A stretch of DNA of 64,000 nt. Source: Adiantum capillus-veneris (Eukaryota; Streptophyta; Polypodiopsida; Polypodiales; Pteridaceae). Position numbers and translations under genes: made by a program. The stretch covers positions 77,647,910-77,711,909 of the forward strand of contig CM043960.1 of NCBI GenBank assembly GCA_014529385.2, read 5' to 3'. The notes under the pieces are model-generated. The model ran no database searches. It was not told where the DNA came from and saw only the letters and a list, made by a program, of their open reading frames with translations. Every line of letters starts with the position of its first letter. Position 1 is the first letter of the stretch. Positions 50,141-63,100 of the stretch are shown in pieces.

Positions 50141-52013
50141 AGCTGACTCTGAGGGGTGTTAACTAGTACAACATGAGAGGCATAGTTCGAATGTTTTACT
50201 TGGTAATTAAAGGTTCTTTTTTCAAATAATCCCACAAAAGTAAGACACTTGGCTCAATCCTGATCATTGATAAAGAAGTTAATCCAATGGTATAGAGCAC
50301 TAGCCTTACAACACTGCCCCAAGTAAAAAAAGGCACCGCTATCAGCCCTATTGTCGTTGAAAAAATGAAATACTCCAACCTTTCCCCTTTGGTAGGGTCT
50401 CTTCTCATCTTCAAAGGAGTTGTCATGGAAACTTACGAACTTCCAGGGTCGAGCAAAGGCTCAATTGAACCCTATCTTCGTGAGCAACTCTCGTGGTTAT
50501 GGGCTACGATGAGGCTGGTTCAACTTGAGTCTAGTGTGCAGAAGTGGTGTGCTATAGATCTTGTGAATTGAAAACTGGAGTAATCGGTGCCTGTCTCTCT
50601 CTCTCTCAAGGGAGGAGGTTGCAAGCGATCTGGAAGAGACTTACCAGTGGTCCCAAGTAGATCTGGGCTATTATTTTACCCTTGCATCCATGCCATGTTT
50701 GTCTGATGGCTCTCCACACGATTTGGCTGCCAATAAACGACAACTGGTGCAACATATGAAAGCCTTGTGCTACATATCCTCTATTGGCAAACATACAAGA
50801 AGCACACTCAGTTCAAGTGTCCTATGTAAGACACACTTGATTCTGCTGAATGATGCCATCAACGTTGTGGGGTCCCCTTACTAGCATCCTTGAATTATGC
50901 CATCGATATCTGTGCGATCCCCTTACCAGTTGTTGTTGGGTTTATAGGACGCACTCTGCCTCCACCACCTCTGCCACAACCTGTTACAATAGGTTGAAAG
51001 CTTTAAATCTCGATCCATAGCTGGTCGGAAGGAGATGATGAGAGTGGTGGAGATGTTGCCAGAGTGCTCAAAACCACTACACCCGCCTGCCTAATTTGGA
51101 CAAGTACAATACCCGTCACGTCTTTGGCAGCACCTACATTTTCAAAAGAAGACAGTCGCTAATGATCAAGATATGTAAACTTTAGAATTAATAAGATGGC
51201 TCATAGCAGCAACGTGCTTCACCAGGTTCTAGTGGGGCTTTTGAACTGAGAACTCATCACTACAATAAACCCTACACCATCTATGACGTACAATATAAAG
51301 TTACCTCTGCTTCTCTTTAAGCTTAATCAATATCCTATATCTTTTGTATTTGTCTTGACTCCTGTTTTCTGTCTGACAAAGAGGACATATATTCACAACA
51401 ATGGATGTTTTGATTGCACAAGCATGACTCCCGCTAGACAACATTGCAAGGTCGTTATATGTATCCAATTCCCTATGCCTATATGTTCGCTTAGCGCAAC
51501 ACATAAATGCTACGAGGTTAAGCATGACTTCTGTTTCTGATAATTTTTGGAGAGACCACAGTGTCAACTCTTCACCATACTTTTGTATGGCACTTTTACA
51601 TGACGTGCAGTGTATATTTAGCATTTTCACTTTATGCCTAACTACAAAACAAAATGTTTAGCTATTCACATTGCTTTTATCTAGCTTGATTCAAACATTA
51701 TCCTCCGGCTTGCACAATTGGATGACATCCATACACGATTACCAGGTTGGTAGTGCATTTCAACTTTGAGTCTGTCAATGTATTCTATGTTTTTTGGTTT
51801 GTCAATGCTTACTTTCCTTGTCATGCTGTTGTGACACCGACATGGGAAGCGATTATGATGATGTGGTAAGCCACTGGTGAACCTTCACCAAACCGGCTAC
51901 CAGTGAACCCAAGAACCTTTTGCTGACCAATTATCATCATATGGACGATGCCATTCAAGCAAACCGCAGCTCGGTGCGATCACCTCAAACTCCCCTACCT
52001 CTATAATTCATGC
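50141..52013. other. no gene recognised
   Basis: Short open frames only (for example 50196-50426 minus, with two possible hydrophobic segments, and 51301-51630 minus). None has a recognised motif. A CT run at 50593-50608. Confidence 0.5.
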
Positions 52014-52095
52014 ATATCCGTTTATAGGTCCATAGCCCATCTTTAAGATCCCTTGAACAGGCATGTTTAACCTCCCTCCCTCCCTCCCTCCCTCC
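52014..52095. repeat. diverged copy of the 53073 unit start plus (CCCT)n
   Basis: GCATATCCGTTTATAGGTCC...CATGTTTAACC resembles 53081-53128 (GCATATCCTTTTATAGGTCC...CATGTCTAACC). It is followed by about 22 bp of CCCT repeats where the other copies have poly-C. Confidence 0.7.
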
Positions 52096-53072
52096 AATTC
52101 ACACGACCTTTGTTATTTTACTTAATGGCACCCATAAGTGGCCCATGAGCCACTTTTGGGCTGCCTTTTTATGGCCATACATAATGAATAAATCATTGCC
52201 AAGACTTACATTCAAAGCTTTCTTGCCATTTCCATGTTGGGCATATCCCGTAGTCAATGTACCTCAAGAGGCAACAGTTTGTACAACAAGCTCCTCAAGC
52301 ATGGCCCGCATAATGTGGCATACATATGTACCAAAGCATCACCAAACACAACATTTAGCGTACATATCAATCAAAGCATTGGCAAGCCCTTGGTCTACAT
52401 ATCGACTAAGGCACTGCAAAACACATCCTCCGTCTCTTATGGCCTTTGTCTAGCAATGATGCAAAAAAACAATCCAAAGCTCCCTTGCCATTGCCATGTT
52501 CAACATTCCCTGCAATCACCACTTTCCAAGAGACCATAGTCTAAATAATCCAATGATACTTTTTTTCAGAAAAAATTCTTAAATTGGCTTAGAGCTAAGC
52601 CACAACACTCTTTCTCTGAACACATAGCCTAAACTTGTTTTATTCTCATTTTCCATGGTGGATGCAGAGCGACATGACAATGTTGCTTGCTAAGTCCGTT
52701 TGGGAGCCCCTCTTTGTCATTAGGCTTGTCTCTTGGTGGGATTGGCTCCTTTGTAGCTCACCATTAATGGCGTGCAGTGTGCAAGAACGAGCGGGAGGGA
52801 AGAAGAGCAGTTGACACCCACTAGGGTGATCCATAGGCAGAGCTATTGTGTCGAACTATGCAATCTTGCCAAGGCCACTTCATCCCCCTTCATTTGCACA
52901 CGGCTTGGACCCGCCCAAGGTCGGCTCTGCCCCTCGTTCCCATGCGTTCACAACCCTCTCTTCTGATCGACTCTCCCTGCACATGCAAGTGCTCCATCAC
53001 CCTCCTTTCCCCAAAGATCTTACATGCTCTAATACCATTAAAAGACCAGAGGAAACTAGGGCATGCTGATCT
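52096..53072. other. no gene recognised
   Basis: Non-coding by inspection. Short open frames have no known motif. Confidence 0.45.
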
Positions 53073-53133
53073 CCACCCAAGCATATCCTTTTATAGGTCC
53101 GTAGCTCCCTTGAATACGCATGTCTAACCAAAC

Positions 53134-53170
<37 letters not shown>

Positions 53171-53438
53171 CAAAAAAAAAAAAAACCCAGCCCCCTTGTA
53201 TACCCCTTACTTGACAACTCATAGGAATGAGTCAGTGATGAGTAGGTTTTCATTGAGAAAATTGAATAGCTAGGGCTTTATGGCGGTGCGATAGTTAATT
53301 AATTTTAAAAAAAAACAAGGACGCCTCCATAGCCTCTAGTTGGTTGCTCAATTTAAGAGGATTTAGCTTCAAGTCCTTTTATTTCCATGCAAATCTAGCC
53401 AAAGCCACCCAAGCATATCTTTTTATAACCACGCCCCC

Positions 53439-53469
<31 letters not shown>

Positions 53470-53690
53470 AAAAAAAAAAACCCAGGCCCCCTTGTTACCC
53501 TTACTTGACAACTCATAGGTATGAGTTAGTGATGAATAGGTTTTCGTTGAGAAAATTGAATAGCTGGGGCTTTATGGCGGTGCGATAGTTGTTTAATTGT
53601 TAAAAAAAACAAGGACGCCTCCATAGCCTCTAGTTGGCTGCTCAATTTAAGAAGATTTAGCTTCAAGTCCTTTTATTTCCATCACCATTT
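53073..53690. repeat. tandem duplication, unit about 332 bp, each with a poly-C/poly-A junction
   Basis: Copy 1 starts at 53073 and copy 2 at 53405 (CCACCCAAGCATAT). Both hold C-run, A-run (53137-53185; 53433-53480), CCCTTACTTGACAACTCATAGG, GAAAATTGAATAGCT, GGGCTTTATGGCGGTGCGAT, AAACAAGGACGCCTCCATAG and GCTTCAAGTCCTTTTATTTC. Copy 1 carries about 20 extra bases at its end. Confidence 0.92.
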
Positions 53691-53747
53691 CTTTGATCTC
53701 TATTCTATTGTAATTCTAATTGTGAGTCCTAGATATCAATTAAAAAA
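53611..53747 (+). repeat. candidate tRNA-derived SINE
   Basis: TAGCCTCTAGTTGGCTGCTC resembles a pol III A box and AGCTTCAAGTCC a B box, about 30 bp apart. The sequence then runs to GATATCAATTAAAAAAG. The same tail ends the candidate at 4365-4460. The head is duplicated at 53313 within the tandem unit. Moderate support only. Confidence 0.4.
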
Positions 53748-53849
53748 GTCTAAAGTGTCTCACCCTAAAGTGGTTTAATCATAGAGTAGTACTTTAATGG
53801 CCATTTCCAGCAAAGTTTCACACATCAGCCTCAAAAAATACCTCTATAG

Positions 53850-54006
53850 TTGTCCAAAGGAGCTAGCTTGGTTGGTTGAGCATTCATCCGATGTGACCCA
53901 GGTCATGGGTTTGAATGTAGCTAAGTGACCTTGATAGCGCTCACGGATGTGTTTTGTATCATGCAAGCGGGAATACTCGTGCCGCTACAAAAATAAAACA
54001 AATATG
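53850..54006 (+). repeat. tRNA-derived SINE
   Basis: The A box TAGCTTGGTTGGTTGAGC (53864-53881) and B box GGGTTTGAATG (53908-53918) lie at tRNA-like spacing. The unit ends in an A-rich tail CTACAAAAATAAAACAAA. TCTATAG is found on both sides (53843-53849 and 54007-54013) and is a likely target-site duplication. About 157 bp, non-coding. Similar units elsewhere in the genome would confirm it. Confidence 0.62.
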
Positions 54007-54013
54007 TCTATAG

Positions 54014-54456
54014 GGAGGCATCTTAAAGGCAATATGTAGGAGTAGTTTGGGACATTTGAGACAATTGGTTGCTAAGTCATATGTCAATTGGATCTTCATT
54101 AAAGGAACATTATGTGCATGAGTATCAAGTACAATGCTCTAATACAATAAGCTCGTGCAGTTAAGAAGCAACTTCAATAAGTAAGATGATGAAGTAAAGG
54201 ACGCTCGAGAGGTTCTTTGAGAGAAGCAATAAAGACATACAATGGTTGGTTAGTCGGGATTATGTCTTGTCTTTTATCTCATTCTCTCTCTAGTCATAGT
54301 TATAGGGAATGACCATTTTCAGGTCTTTGTTCCTGTTCCAATCCAAATTTTCGTTCCGAATCTCCATTGTGTTTCATATGTGAGTGTCCGTAACAAGGGA
54401 ATGGCATTCCATGCCTATTGCCATCCCCCATTGTGAGTAACTATGCCTCTAGTAGC

Positions 54457-54502
<46 letters not shown>

Positions 54503-54548
54503 TTTTGTTGGATCAATCTTTGAGTCCTCTTGGGGATTGTTCCTAAAA

Positions 54549-54607
<59 letters not shown>

Positions 54608-55578
54608 CTAAAATCTTGCATGGGCACTCCTGCATTGTTACTTGATGCCTGTCTTGAGTCCTCTTTCCTCATTGAAGCTACGAGCTTAACTAGTAGCGTG
54701 CAAAACTTGAGGTCTCTTTGTAAATTTGGACACTCAACAGAGAATTATCAAATATCACGTGATTTCTCTCCTCTCATCCTTAGAGAGGGAGATCAAACTT
54801 GACTTCTCGATACTGCATTGGGAATGAGATGCTTTTGCAAAAATCTAAATCAATTCCAATGCCTTTGTGACATTGTTCTGTTTAGCTTACAAAAACAGTA
54901 ATGAGTCGTCTACAAACAACCTAATTAGTAGTTGGTTGCCACTTTCAATGATTTCTCGCACCTTATCATTATGAATGTCTAGACAATGCATAATGATGTC
55001 ACACATCAATCCTTAGCATTAAAGTATGATTTATTTACTTTCAAGTTCTCAAAAGAAAATAGACCTCCCGCTAACGTACTTAAGCAAGGGTGTAGTCCTT
55101 TTTGAAGCGAAGGGCTTGATTACAGAGCCCAATGCTGTGAGAGAGGGGGAACAACGAGGGGGCACAACATATTAAGGGTCAAAGTCACAATGGATATATC
55201 AATAAGCTTTGAAAGCAGATATTAGGCTATGGTCATGCGAGGCTTAGTTATCACTTATAGATAACTATGCCAACTGTAATGGAAATGGCCTATGAACTTT
55301 GAGAGTAGCGAAATTAGAAAATTAGGTGAAGCACTTTTGTGAGATTACTTTGTGAGCATAGCGGGTGAACTTAATTGATGGTAGCAACGTAAACATGGTA
55401 CTTAGTTAACTTGGCATGAACAATACTTTTGCAAGAGAGAGAGTTTAGAGAACATGACAATACTTGAGGACCGGATTCATATGGAGCCGGTCCCCCCTAC
55501 AATAGGCATTTGTATTATAATTTCTCCCATCAAGAGTGACTTGATACAATACAATCTTTGTGTTCCTTGTGACCTAGG
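54014..55578. other. no gene; two CT microsatellites
   Basis: (CT)n tracts at 54460-54499 and 54557-54605 are separated by about 57 bp. The rest shows no motif. Confidence 0.55.
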
Positions 55579-56193
55579 TGATGCAATGAAGATGGAAAGC
55601 TTCATGCATCACAAGCATAACATAAACTTTGTAGAAATCATTAACTATCCCAAGCCTTAGTCCCAAGGCCTCAAACATCTTCGAAGGTGGAGAGAGCTAG
55701 CGGGGAATGAGGATAGGGAAGAGGAAGAAGAAAGATTCCGTAGGAGAAAGAAATAGTTCCTCACTTATCATCACTCTTCTTCCTAGCATATATAATAGCA
55801 TAGTAATGAAGTTGGAGAAGATGGAAAGCTTAAGCATTGAAGCATGTCTCTTGGTTAGATTTGCATTCCATAGCCAAGAGTGTTGGTGTAAGCTCTCACT
55901 TCTCACAAGCTTGGAGAAGAAGGTGGAGTTCCTCAACTTTCACCAAGTGAGAATGATCCACAAAATGAGTGTGTGTGTGGTGTATATCCCCCCAACATCC
56001 CCCTTGCTTGCTTGGGGCGAGTTGTAGCTTTTACACATGTTTCAAGCTCATTGGACCCCTCTCCCCCCTAGCCAATCACATGCAGCATGCATTCAAGTAC
56101 ATGGGTAGTCTTTGGACAAGTGTCCTTCTTACCCCTTAGAGAGAGAGGGCTTAAAAATATCTAGATATTTGTTGGATGGAACTAGATCTCATT
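55579..56193 (-). repeat. partial chromovirus LTR, second copy
   Basis: Homologous and colinear with 13169 to about 13820: TGATGCAATGAAG at the low end, then TTAGTCCCAAGGCCTCAAAC, TTTGCATTCCATAGCCAAGA, CCAATCACATGCA and TTTGGACAAGTGTCCT. It ends at ...TCTCATT (56193), where the other copy continues GGACCCC. The CACTA terminus starts there, so the LTR is interrupted. No coding part of a chromovirus lies next to it; it could be a solo LTR. Confidence 0.82.
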
Positions 56194-56440
56194 CACTACA
56201 ACACTAAATGAAGATATCGACGCGTATATATCGACGGCCATGCTTTTTCACGTGTATATCGACGACATTAGCGGGCGTCGCTATACACGTCGCAGTGTGC
56301 ATCGATATACGCGTGGAAAGGCTTTATTTGCCACGCGTATTGCGACGCCTATATCGACGCATATATCGACGCAAAACAATTTGGGGGAGAAAAGCGAAAC
56401 CCGCGTGCAGGGGCCATTTCGCTTGCTCGAATCTTGGCTG
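56194..56440 (+). mobile_element. CACTA transposon terminus with subterminal repeats
   Basis: Begins CACTACAACACTAAATG at 56194, matching the CACTACAA-type end of plant CACTA elements, and lies within a chromovirus LTR just after ATT. The next 170 bp hold many copies of ATATCGACG and its complement (ATATATCGACG, CGTGTATATCGACG, ATCGATATACGCG, CCTATATCGACGCATATATC), like the subterminal transposase-binding repeats of this superfamily. The opposite end with an ATT duplication was not found in the window. Confidence 0.68.
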
Positions 56441-56571
56441 AAACCTGCTGCGCAGGTATTATGTCCATCTCCACCCTCCCCAACCCCCCTCTCTCTCTCT
56501 CTACCTCTACATCGTGTGTGTGTGTGTGTAGGAAAGAGAGAGAGAGAGAGAACGGTGTGTGTATGTAGGAA

Positions 56572-56639
<68 letters not shown>

Positions 56640-56649
56640 TGTGTGTGTG

Positions 56650-56697
<48 letters not shown>

Positions 56698-57159
56698 GTG
56701 TGTGTGTGTGTGTGTAGGAAAGAGAGAGAGAGAGAGAAATGTGTATGTGTGTGTGTGTAGGTAATCAAAGAGAGAGAGAGAGAATTAATGTATGCTTAGG
56801 AAATTAAAATTAAAGAGAGAAATGAAATGAAATGTTATATTAACGTCTTCGAAAGGCCAAAGTGATCTATGAGACATGAGACAAGAAAGTTACAATGTGA
56901 TGGATCTGATACAAAGTCAGAGTAAGAAGATGACAAAATAAAATATTATGGATCCTAAATTGCTGGGTGTGGACTAAACGACTAAACGAGCTAGTTGGGA
57001 TAGGTAGATCTCCTCTACCCGGGCGTTGTGCATGTCGAGCCAAAGTAACCTAGCTAGATCCTCTAATGCAGCCTCTGTGGATGTTGTGTAGTCCTCCGCT
57101 GTCGTGGGCGTCTAGATCTCCCTAGATCAGTCGCTCGTTCGATCATTAGAGAGATAGGG

Positions 57160-57229
<70 letters not shown>

Positions 57230-57423
57230 GGAAGTGGAGCTCCAGGAGTTATGGCAAAGAGATAGAAAAATAGGGAAATAGAGAGAGAAAGAGAGATAGC
57301 GAGAGCGAGATCGAGATCGAGAGAGAGAGAGAGAAAGAGAGATAGCGAGATCTAGTCCTCTGCAGTCGTGGGCGTCTAGATCTCCCTAGATCAGTCGCTC
57401 GTTCGATCATTAGAGAGATAGGG

Positions 57424-57507
<84 letters not shown>

Positions 57508-57532
57508 GAAATAGAGAGATAGAGAAAGAGAG

Positions 57533-57605
<73 letters not shown>

Positions 57606-57714
57606 TAGATAGAGAGAGAGAGAGAGGGAAGTGGAGCTCCAGGAGTTATGGCAGAGAGATAGGAAAATAGGGAAATAGAGAGAGAAAGAGAGATAGCAAG
57701 AGCGAGAGAGAGAG
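56441..57714. repeat. GA/TG/TA microsatellite block with a 264-bp tandem duplication
   Basis: 56510-56790 alternates GA and TG tracts joined by TGTAGGAAAGAGA-like units. Two units starting TAGTCCTC (57089 and 57353) share GTCGTGGGCGTCTAGATCTC, CAGTCGCTCGTTCGATCATT, a GA tract and GTGGAGCTCCAGGAGTTATG. The second also holds (TA)n at 57535-57602. It may be the inner part of the CACTA element, but no transposase was seen. Confidence 0.85.
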
Positions 57715-58731
<1,017 letters not shown>

Positions 58732-58733
58732 TT

Positions 58734-58751
58734 TGGCGCCGCTGCCGGGGA
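58734..58751 (+). other. primer binding site, tRNA-Asp type (element B)
   Basis: TGGCGCCGCTGCCGGGGA, one base different from the usual Tat/Athila-group site complementary to the tRNA-Asp 3' end. Confidence 0.92.
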
Positions 58752-60161
58752 CGAGAGCCCTAAGTAGGTGACCTTAGACTAATCCTACGAGGTGAGTCGT
58801 ATAAACTACTTTGTATACTTTAGTTAGAAAAGATCTAGGAGTGGTGGCCTCCGAAGGTCTCGAGAGATACTAGGAAGTGGGGTATTCCTGGGTCTTCCGT
58901 GTTGACAGTATTTTTAGTTTAGCTTAGATTAGATTGTTTTTGATGGTGTTTAAGTGGTTGTTGACATAAAAAGCATTTGCTACTCCTTGTGTGGTAGTAA
59001 ATCTCTTTATATTTTCAATTGCAAAAAATCCATTTTATGATTAGAAGTAGCTTAGGTAGGGCCTGATTTGATCCTGATCTAGAGCTATCAATTGGTGTTC
59101 TATTTGCTTGATGTGTTTGATTGCATGTTAGATCACTGAAAAAGTCTCTTTGGTAGTGAAATATGCAATAAACAAAGTTCAGAAAAATTTTCTGTGTAAC
59201 TGATTGTTGCTGAGCACTTAAAAGAGCTATTGGAAGAGTTCTGTGCTGAAAAACTGGAAATCTACAACTTTAGACATCATACGCGTATGATGTCTTAGGA
59301 CCTAAACAGAGACTAAAATTGAAAATTTGACATTGCCAGAGTGTTTAGAAGGGGGGTTTTACCCTAAGATCAACTTAAAACAAGAGCATTAACACTCAAA
59401 GAAACCCAAAAAAGACAAGTCGGAGTCCAAGAAACGCAAAGAATAGGAAATTTTGGATTCAAATCTTGTTTTTACATTCAAACCTGACAAAAACACTTGA
59501 AACTCAATTATAAACATTGGAGAAGGCTTAAAACCAAAAATAGTCAAAATCAGGGACAAAAGACATCATACGCGTATAATGTCTTTTGGCACATCCACTG
59601 CTTATTTTTGAAATCTGACCTGACAAGATTGTTACAAACACTGTAGAAAGCATAAATATCAAGTTTGGACCCAAATTGATGAAAAAGACATCATACGCGT
59701 ATGATGTCTTTGACCTAATTTTGGACATATTTTGATACTTTGCTAACACAGATCCATTGTAATAGCTGTCTAGAGGTTATATTTCAAGTTTCATCCCATT
59801 TGGATCACAATTGACCCAAAAAACAAGTCAAAAGCGGAAAATTGCCAAGAAAAGCCTAAATTAGCCATAACTTGCTCAAACAGAGTTCAAACTGAATTTT
59901 GTGAGTGAACAGAGCATAAAGGGGCCACTGAGAGTGAGCATAACCAAAATAGTCAAAATCTGTGAAAAAAGACATCATACGCGTATAATGTCTTTTTCAG
60001 CATAACTGCAACAAAATTCTCACTTGATGAAACAGAAGTTGTCCGACTGACAAGATTAAACAATTGACCAAGTATCAATCAGTTTGGATCAATTCTGACC
60101 ACAAAAACTTGGGGAAAACAAATTGCCGAGACGGAAAAGTTACAGTCCTTTAGGGGAATTG
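58752..60161 (+). other. leader of element B with four copies of a palindrome
   Basis: A 1.41-kb untranslated leader. A 24-bp palindrome made of AGACATCATACG and its exact complement lies at 59272-59295 and 59686-59709 (the latter extends to 28 bp). One-change copies (TATAATG for TATGATG) are at 59561-59584 and 59970-59993. Spacings are 289, 125 and 284 bp. Two copies share the upstream text TAGTCAAAATC. No reading frame spans the leader. It corresponds in position to the leader of element A. Confidence 0.9.
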
Positions 60162-63100
60162 ATGAATTTGAGATCGGGCAGGAATCTCCGGAATAATCAA
60201 CCAAAACAAGGGGAACCAGCAAGTGTCATATCAACCGAGGGAAGTGTAAACCAAAGTTGGGTGCAACCATTAGAGCCGATCTTTGAAGGAAGTGTTTCTG
60301 ATACTTCTTCGGAGAGATCTTACGAGATTTTCACCGAAAACTTGGAACACTTGAACCTGAACAACAGAGAAAATATGGCAGCAGGATCATCAAACCCTTC
60401 CGCCACCATGAAGCTATTGTTCATAAAATACCAATACGACAATGAGCAAGGTGCCAAGATCTACAAAGATGGAATGGACCGCTATTGTGTAAAGATAGAA
60501 GATAGACCTAGTGAGTTCAAGGACTTAGTGCCTGTGAGCTATAGCGGAGATAGATATCTAGATGACGAGGGTACCATGTACTTGGTAGTCCTAAACCCTA
60601 ACATTGTGGACAAGTGGGGATTGATGGGCACCAAAGCCAGAATAGATGAAGAACTCGAGGAGAAAGCACCAATAATGAACTTCCCTAATGCGAGGTTAAG
60701 AAGAGAGAATGAAACTACAAGGATCAACACTGATAACATCTATGTGGGGCTGTACAAATATAATAATGGGGAGCAAGATCTCTATTATAGATGTGAAGAA
60801 CCCTACACCGGAGAGTTGACAGACCAAAAAAGACTTTATGTCTTTACCTACACAGAGGGATCGGAAGTGAAAATTGCCGCTTACGATAAGTATGGCAGGC
60901 AATACTCAACAATGGGCAAGAAAGAATTAGAAGGATATACATACTTTGGGGGACCACTACATCAGTATTATGTTACTTCTAGCTCACATAGACCAGCACC
61001 AACAACTGGAGTGCGAAACTCAAAGACAACAGGAGGACAAAGAACTCAGGTTGCTGACTCTTTCAGTCAACCTTGGGACTCGAAGCTCGGACCAATGGGA
61101 TCATTACATTCCAGAGAGTCAATGGAGACGAATCGAGGTAGTGCAGTTCCAATCCCCACCTATACCACGCCAGGTCCAAGGTTTGAAGCGGAACCATCAC
61201 ATTTACCTCCTAGTAGTAGATTCAGGGCGGGGGAACCGACAAGGGTAACCCATGAAGTCCATGATGCTAGAGAAAGCTTTAGCCGAGACACAGGAGCAAT
61301 GAGATTGGTAGCAGATCATAGACGTATGAGACCATCTCAAGTTGCCAAGTGTATGCCAAAGAAGTATGGTGGTTCAGGAGATCCGTATGCACATGTGTCA
61401 CTCTTTAAGCAAGTTTTAAGAGCTGAGCACATAACAGATTTCCATACACAATACGAGGGATTTGGTCTTACTCTAGAAGGTACTGCATTGACATGGTTTC
61501 AACCAATGAACATTGGGGGATTCCATGACATTGACCATTTGCTAAGAGAGTTTGCTGAGGAATTCTCAAAACGAGGGATTAAGCACAATACGGTCTCACA
61601 AATATATGCTTTTAAACAGAGAGAACACGAAAAAGTGAAGGAAGCTTCACTTCGCTTCAAACAATACATTGAGAGATGTCCAGTACGTGAACGACCACAA
61701 GATGACAGACTATCTGTTCTCTTTATTGAGGGGTTGAGGAACGACACTCTCAAGAAGGACTTGCACTTGAAAACTTGTACAAGTTTCGAGCAAGTAACGA
61801 GAGAGGCATTGTACTTAGTGGATAACTGTACGGTTTATGGAGAGGTGTCAGCGGATACAGATTTTGCATCCAGTAGCTCCTCCTCCGTAGCGAGCGAGAC
61901 TACCACTAAAAAGAATGTTCAAACAACAACCATGCCAAATGTAGAGCAAATGATAGAAGATGCTCTAAAAAGGATGGCACCATACCAAAAACCATTGCCA
62001 AAACCACTGAAATGGTGTGCTATTGAACAAAAATGGACAAATCATCCAACAGAGGAGTGTTATTACAACAAAGGGTATGTAAGGGAGTGCCAGTATGCAC
62101 CTCCTGCTCAATTAGCACCACCTCAGATACATCTAGTACCTCGATACCCAACGGGAAATGTACCGGGACCTATGGGGATAGAAAGACCGCAACCGGTATT
62201 GGGACAACAACCACCTTTACCAGGAGCAAGACCAGTGGGCATTAGATATGCACCAACCTTAGAGAATCAGGAAGAACAAGCCTTAGTGCCTGTTCAAGCC
62301 TATTATGAAGAATCGGGTGCACACATGTCTCCAACAGTGTATTACCCACCAGAAGAACCCAAACAACCAGAACCATGGGGCATGATGGGGAATGTTGGAA
62401 TACCAACAATTACAAGTGCTTCTGATGAAGAGAGATACAATATGGATGCAAGAACCTTGATGTTCATAGCTCATGGAGGGTTAGCAGGACAGAGACTATC
62501 CTATCCACAAAGGACGAATCAAATGGGACCAAGACCAGCACTAGGACCCTGTTACAAGTGTGGAGGTGACCATCTGATGAATGTTTGCCCACACACGGAA
62601 ATCATTAGAATTAACGCTTATTGCACTGAGTGTGGGGTTACTCACTTCATTGAGGATTGTTCAAAGAATCCAAACAAAGTGCAAAAGACGACATTGAATA
62701 TGCTAGAAACTATTCCTACCAGCAGTGGGTCTGAAAATGAAACTCTGATACCAACGCAAGTTGTTACTAGAGCTCAAGCTAAGAAAACCACTAGAGAACC
62801 TGAGAATGGAAAGTTAGCGACTGAAGTGGTTAGTCAAGGACCGCGGAGTCAGAAAAACACATGGAAAGCTAGAAAAGCACGCATGAAGTTGAGAAAAGAA
62901 CGTGAAGACGCTATTCTAGCTGAGGAACTAAAGCAAACTAAAGCTAGATTAGAAAAACTTGAGAGTCAAAACGGGAAACGAGAGATGAGCCCGGAAAGAA
63001 CGAAACAAAAGAGTATCAAAGAAACAACGAGCTTAAGCTCAGGGGGATCAGTGCTAGTCGACAAGGTACACGAACCATTGGACGCACTGATGAGAGCTTA

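Noticed and set aside
50280-50335. tRNA-like text near AATGGTATAGAGCACTAGCC
   Set aside because: No cloverleaf and no B box at the right distance.
50196-50426. Possible small membrane protein on the minus strand
   Set aside because: Two hydrophobic stretches are visible, but there is no family match, no promoter and no conservation evidence.
56240-56768. Open frames of 139-174 codons over 56240-56768
   Set aside because: They consist mostly of GA/TG repeat translation and CACTA subterminal repeats; no protein signature.
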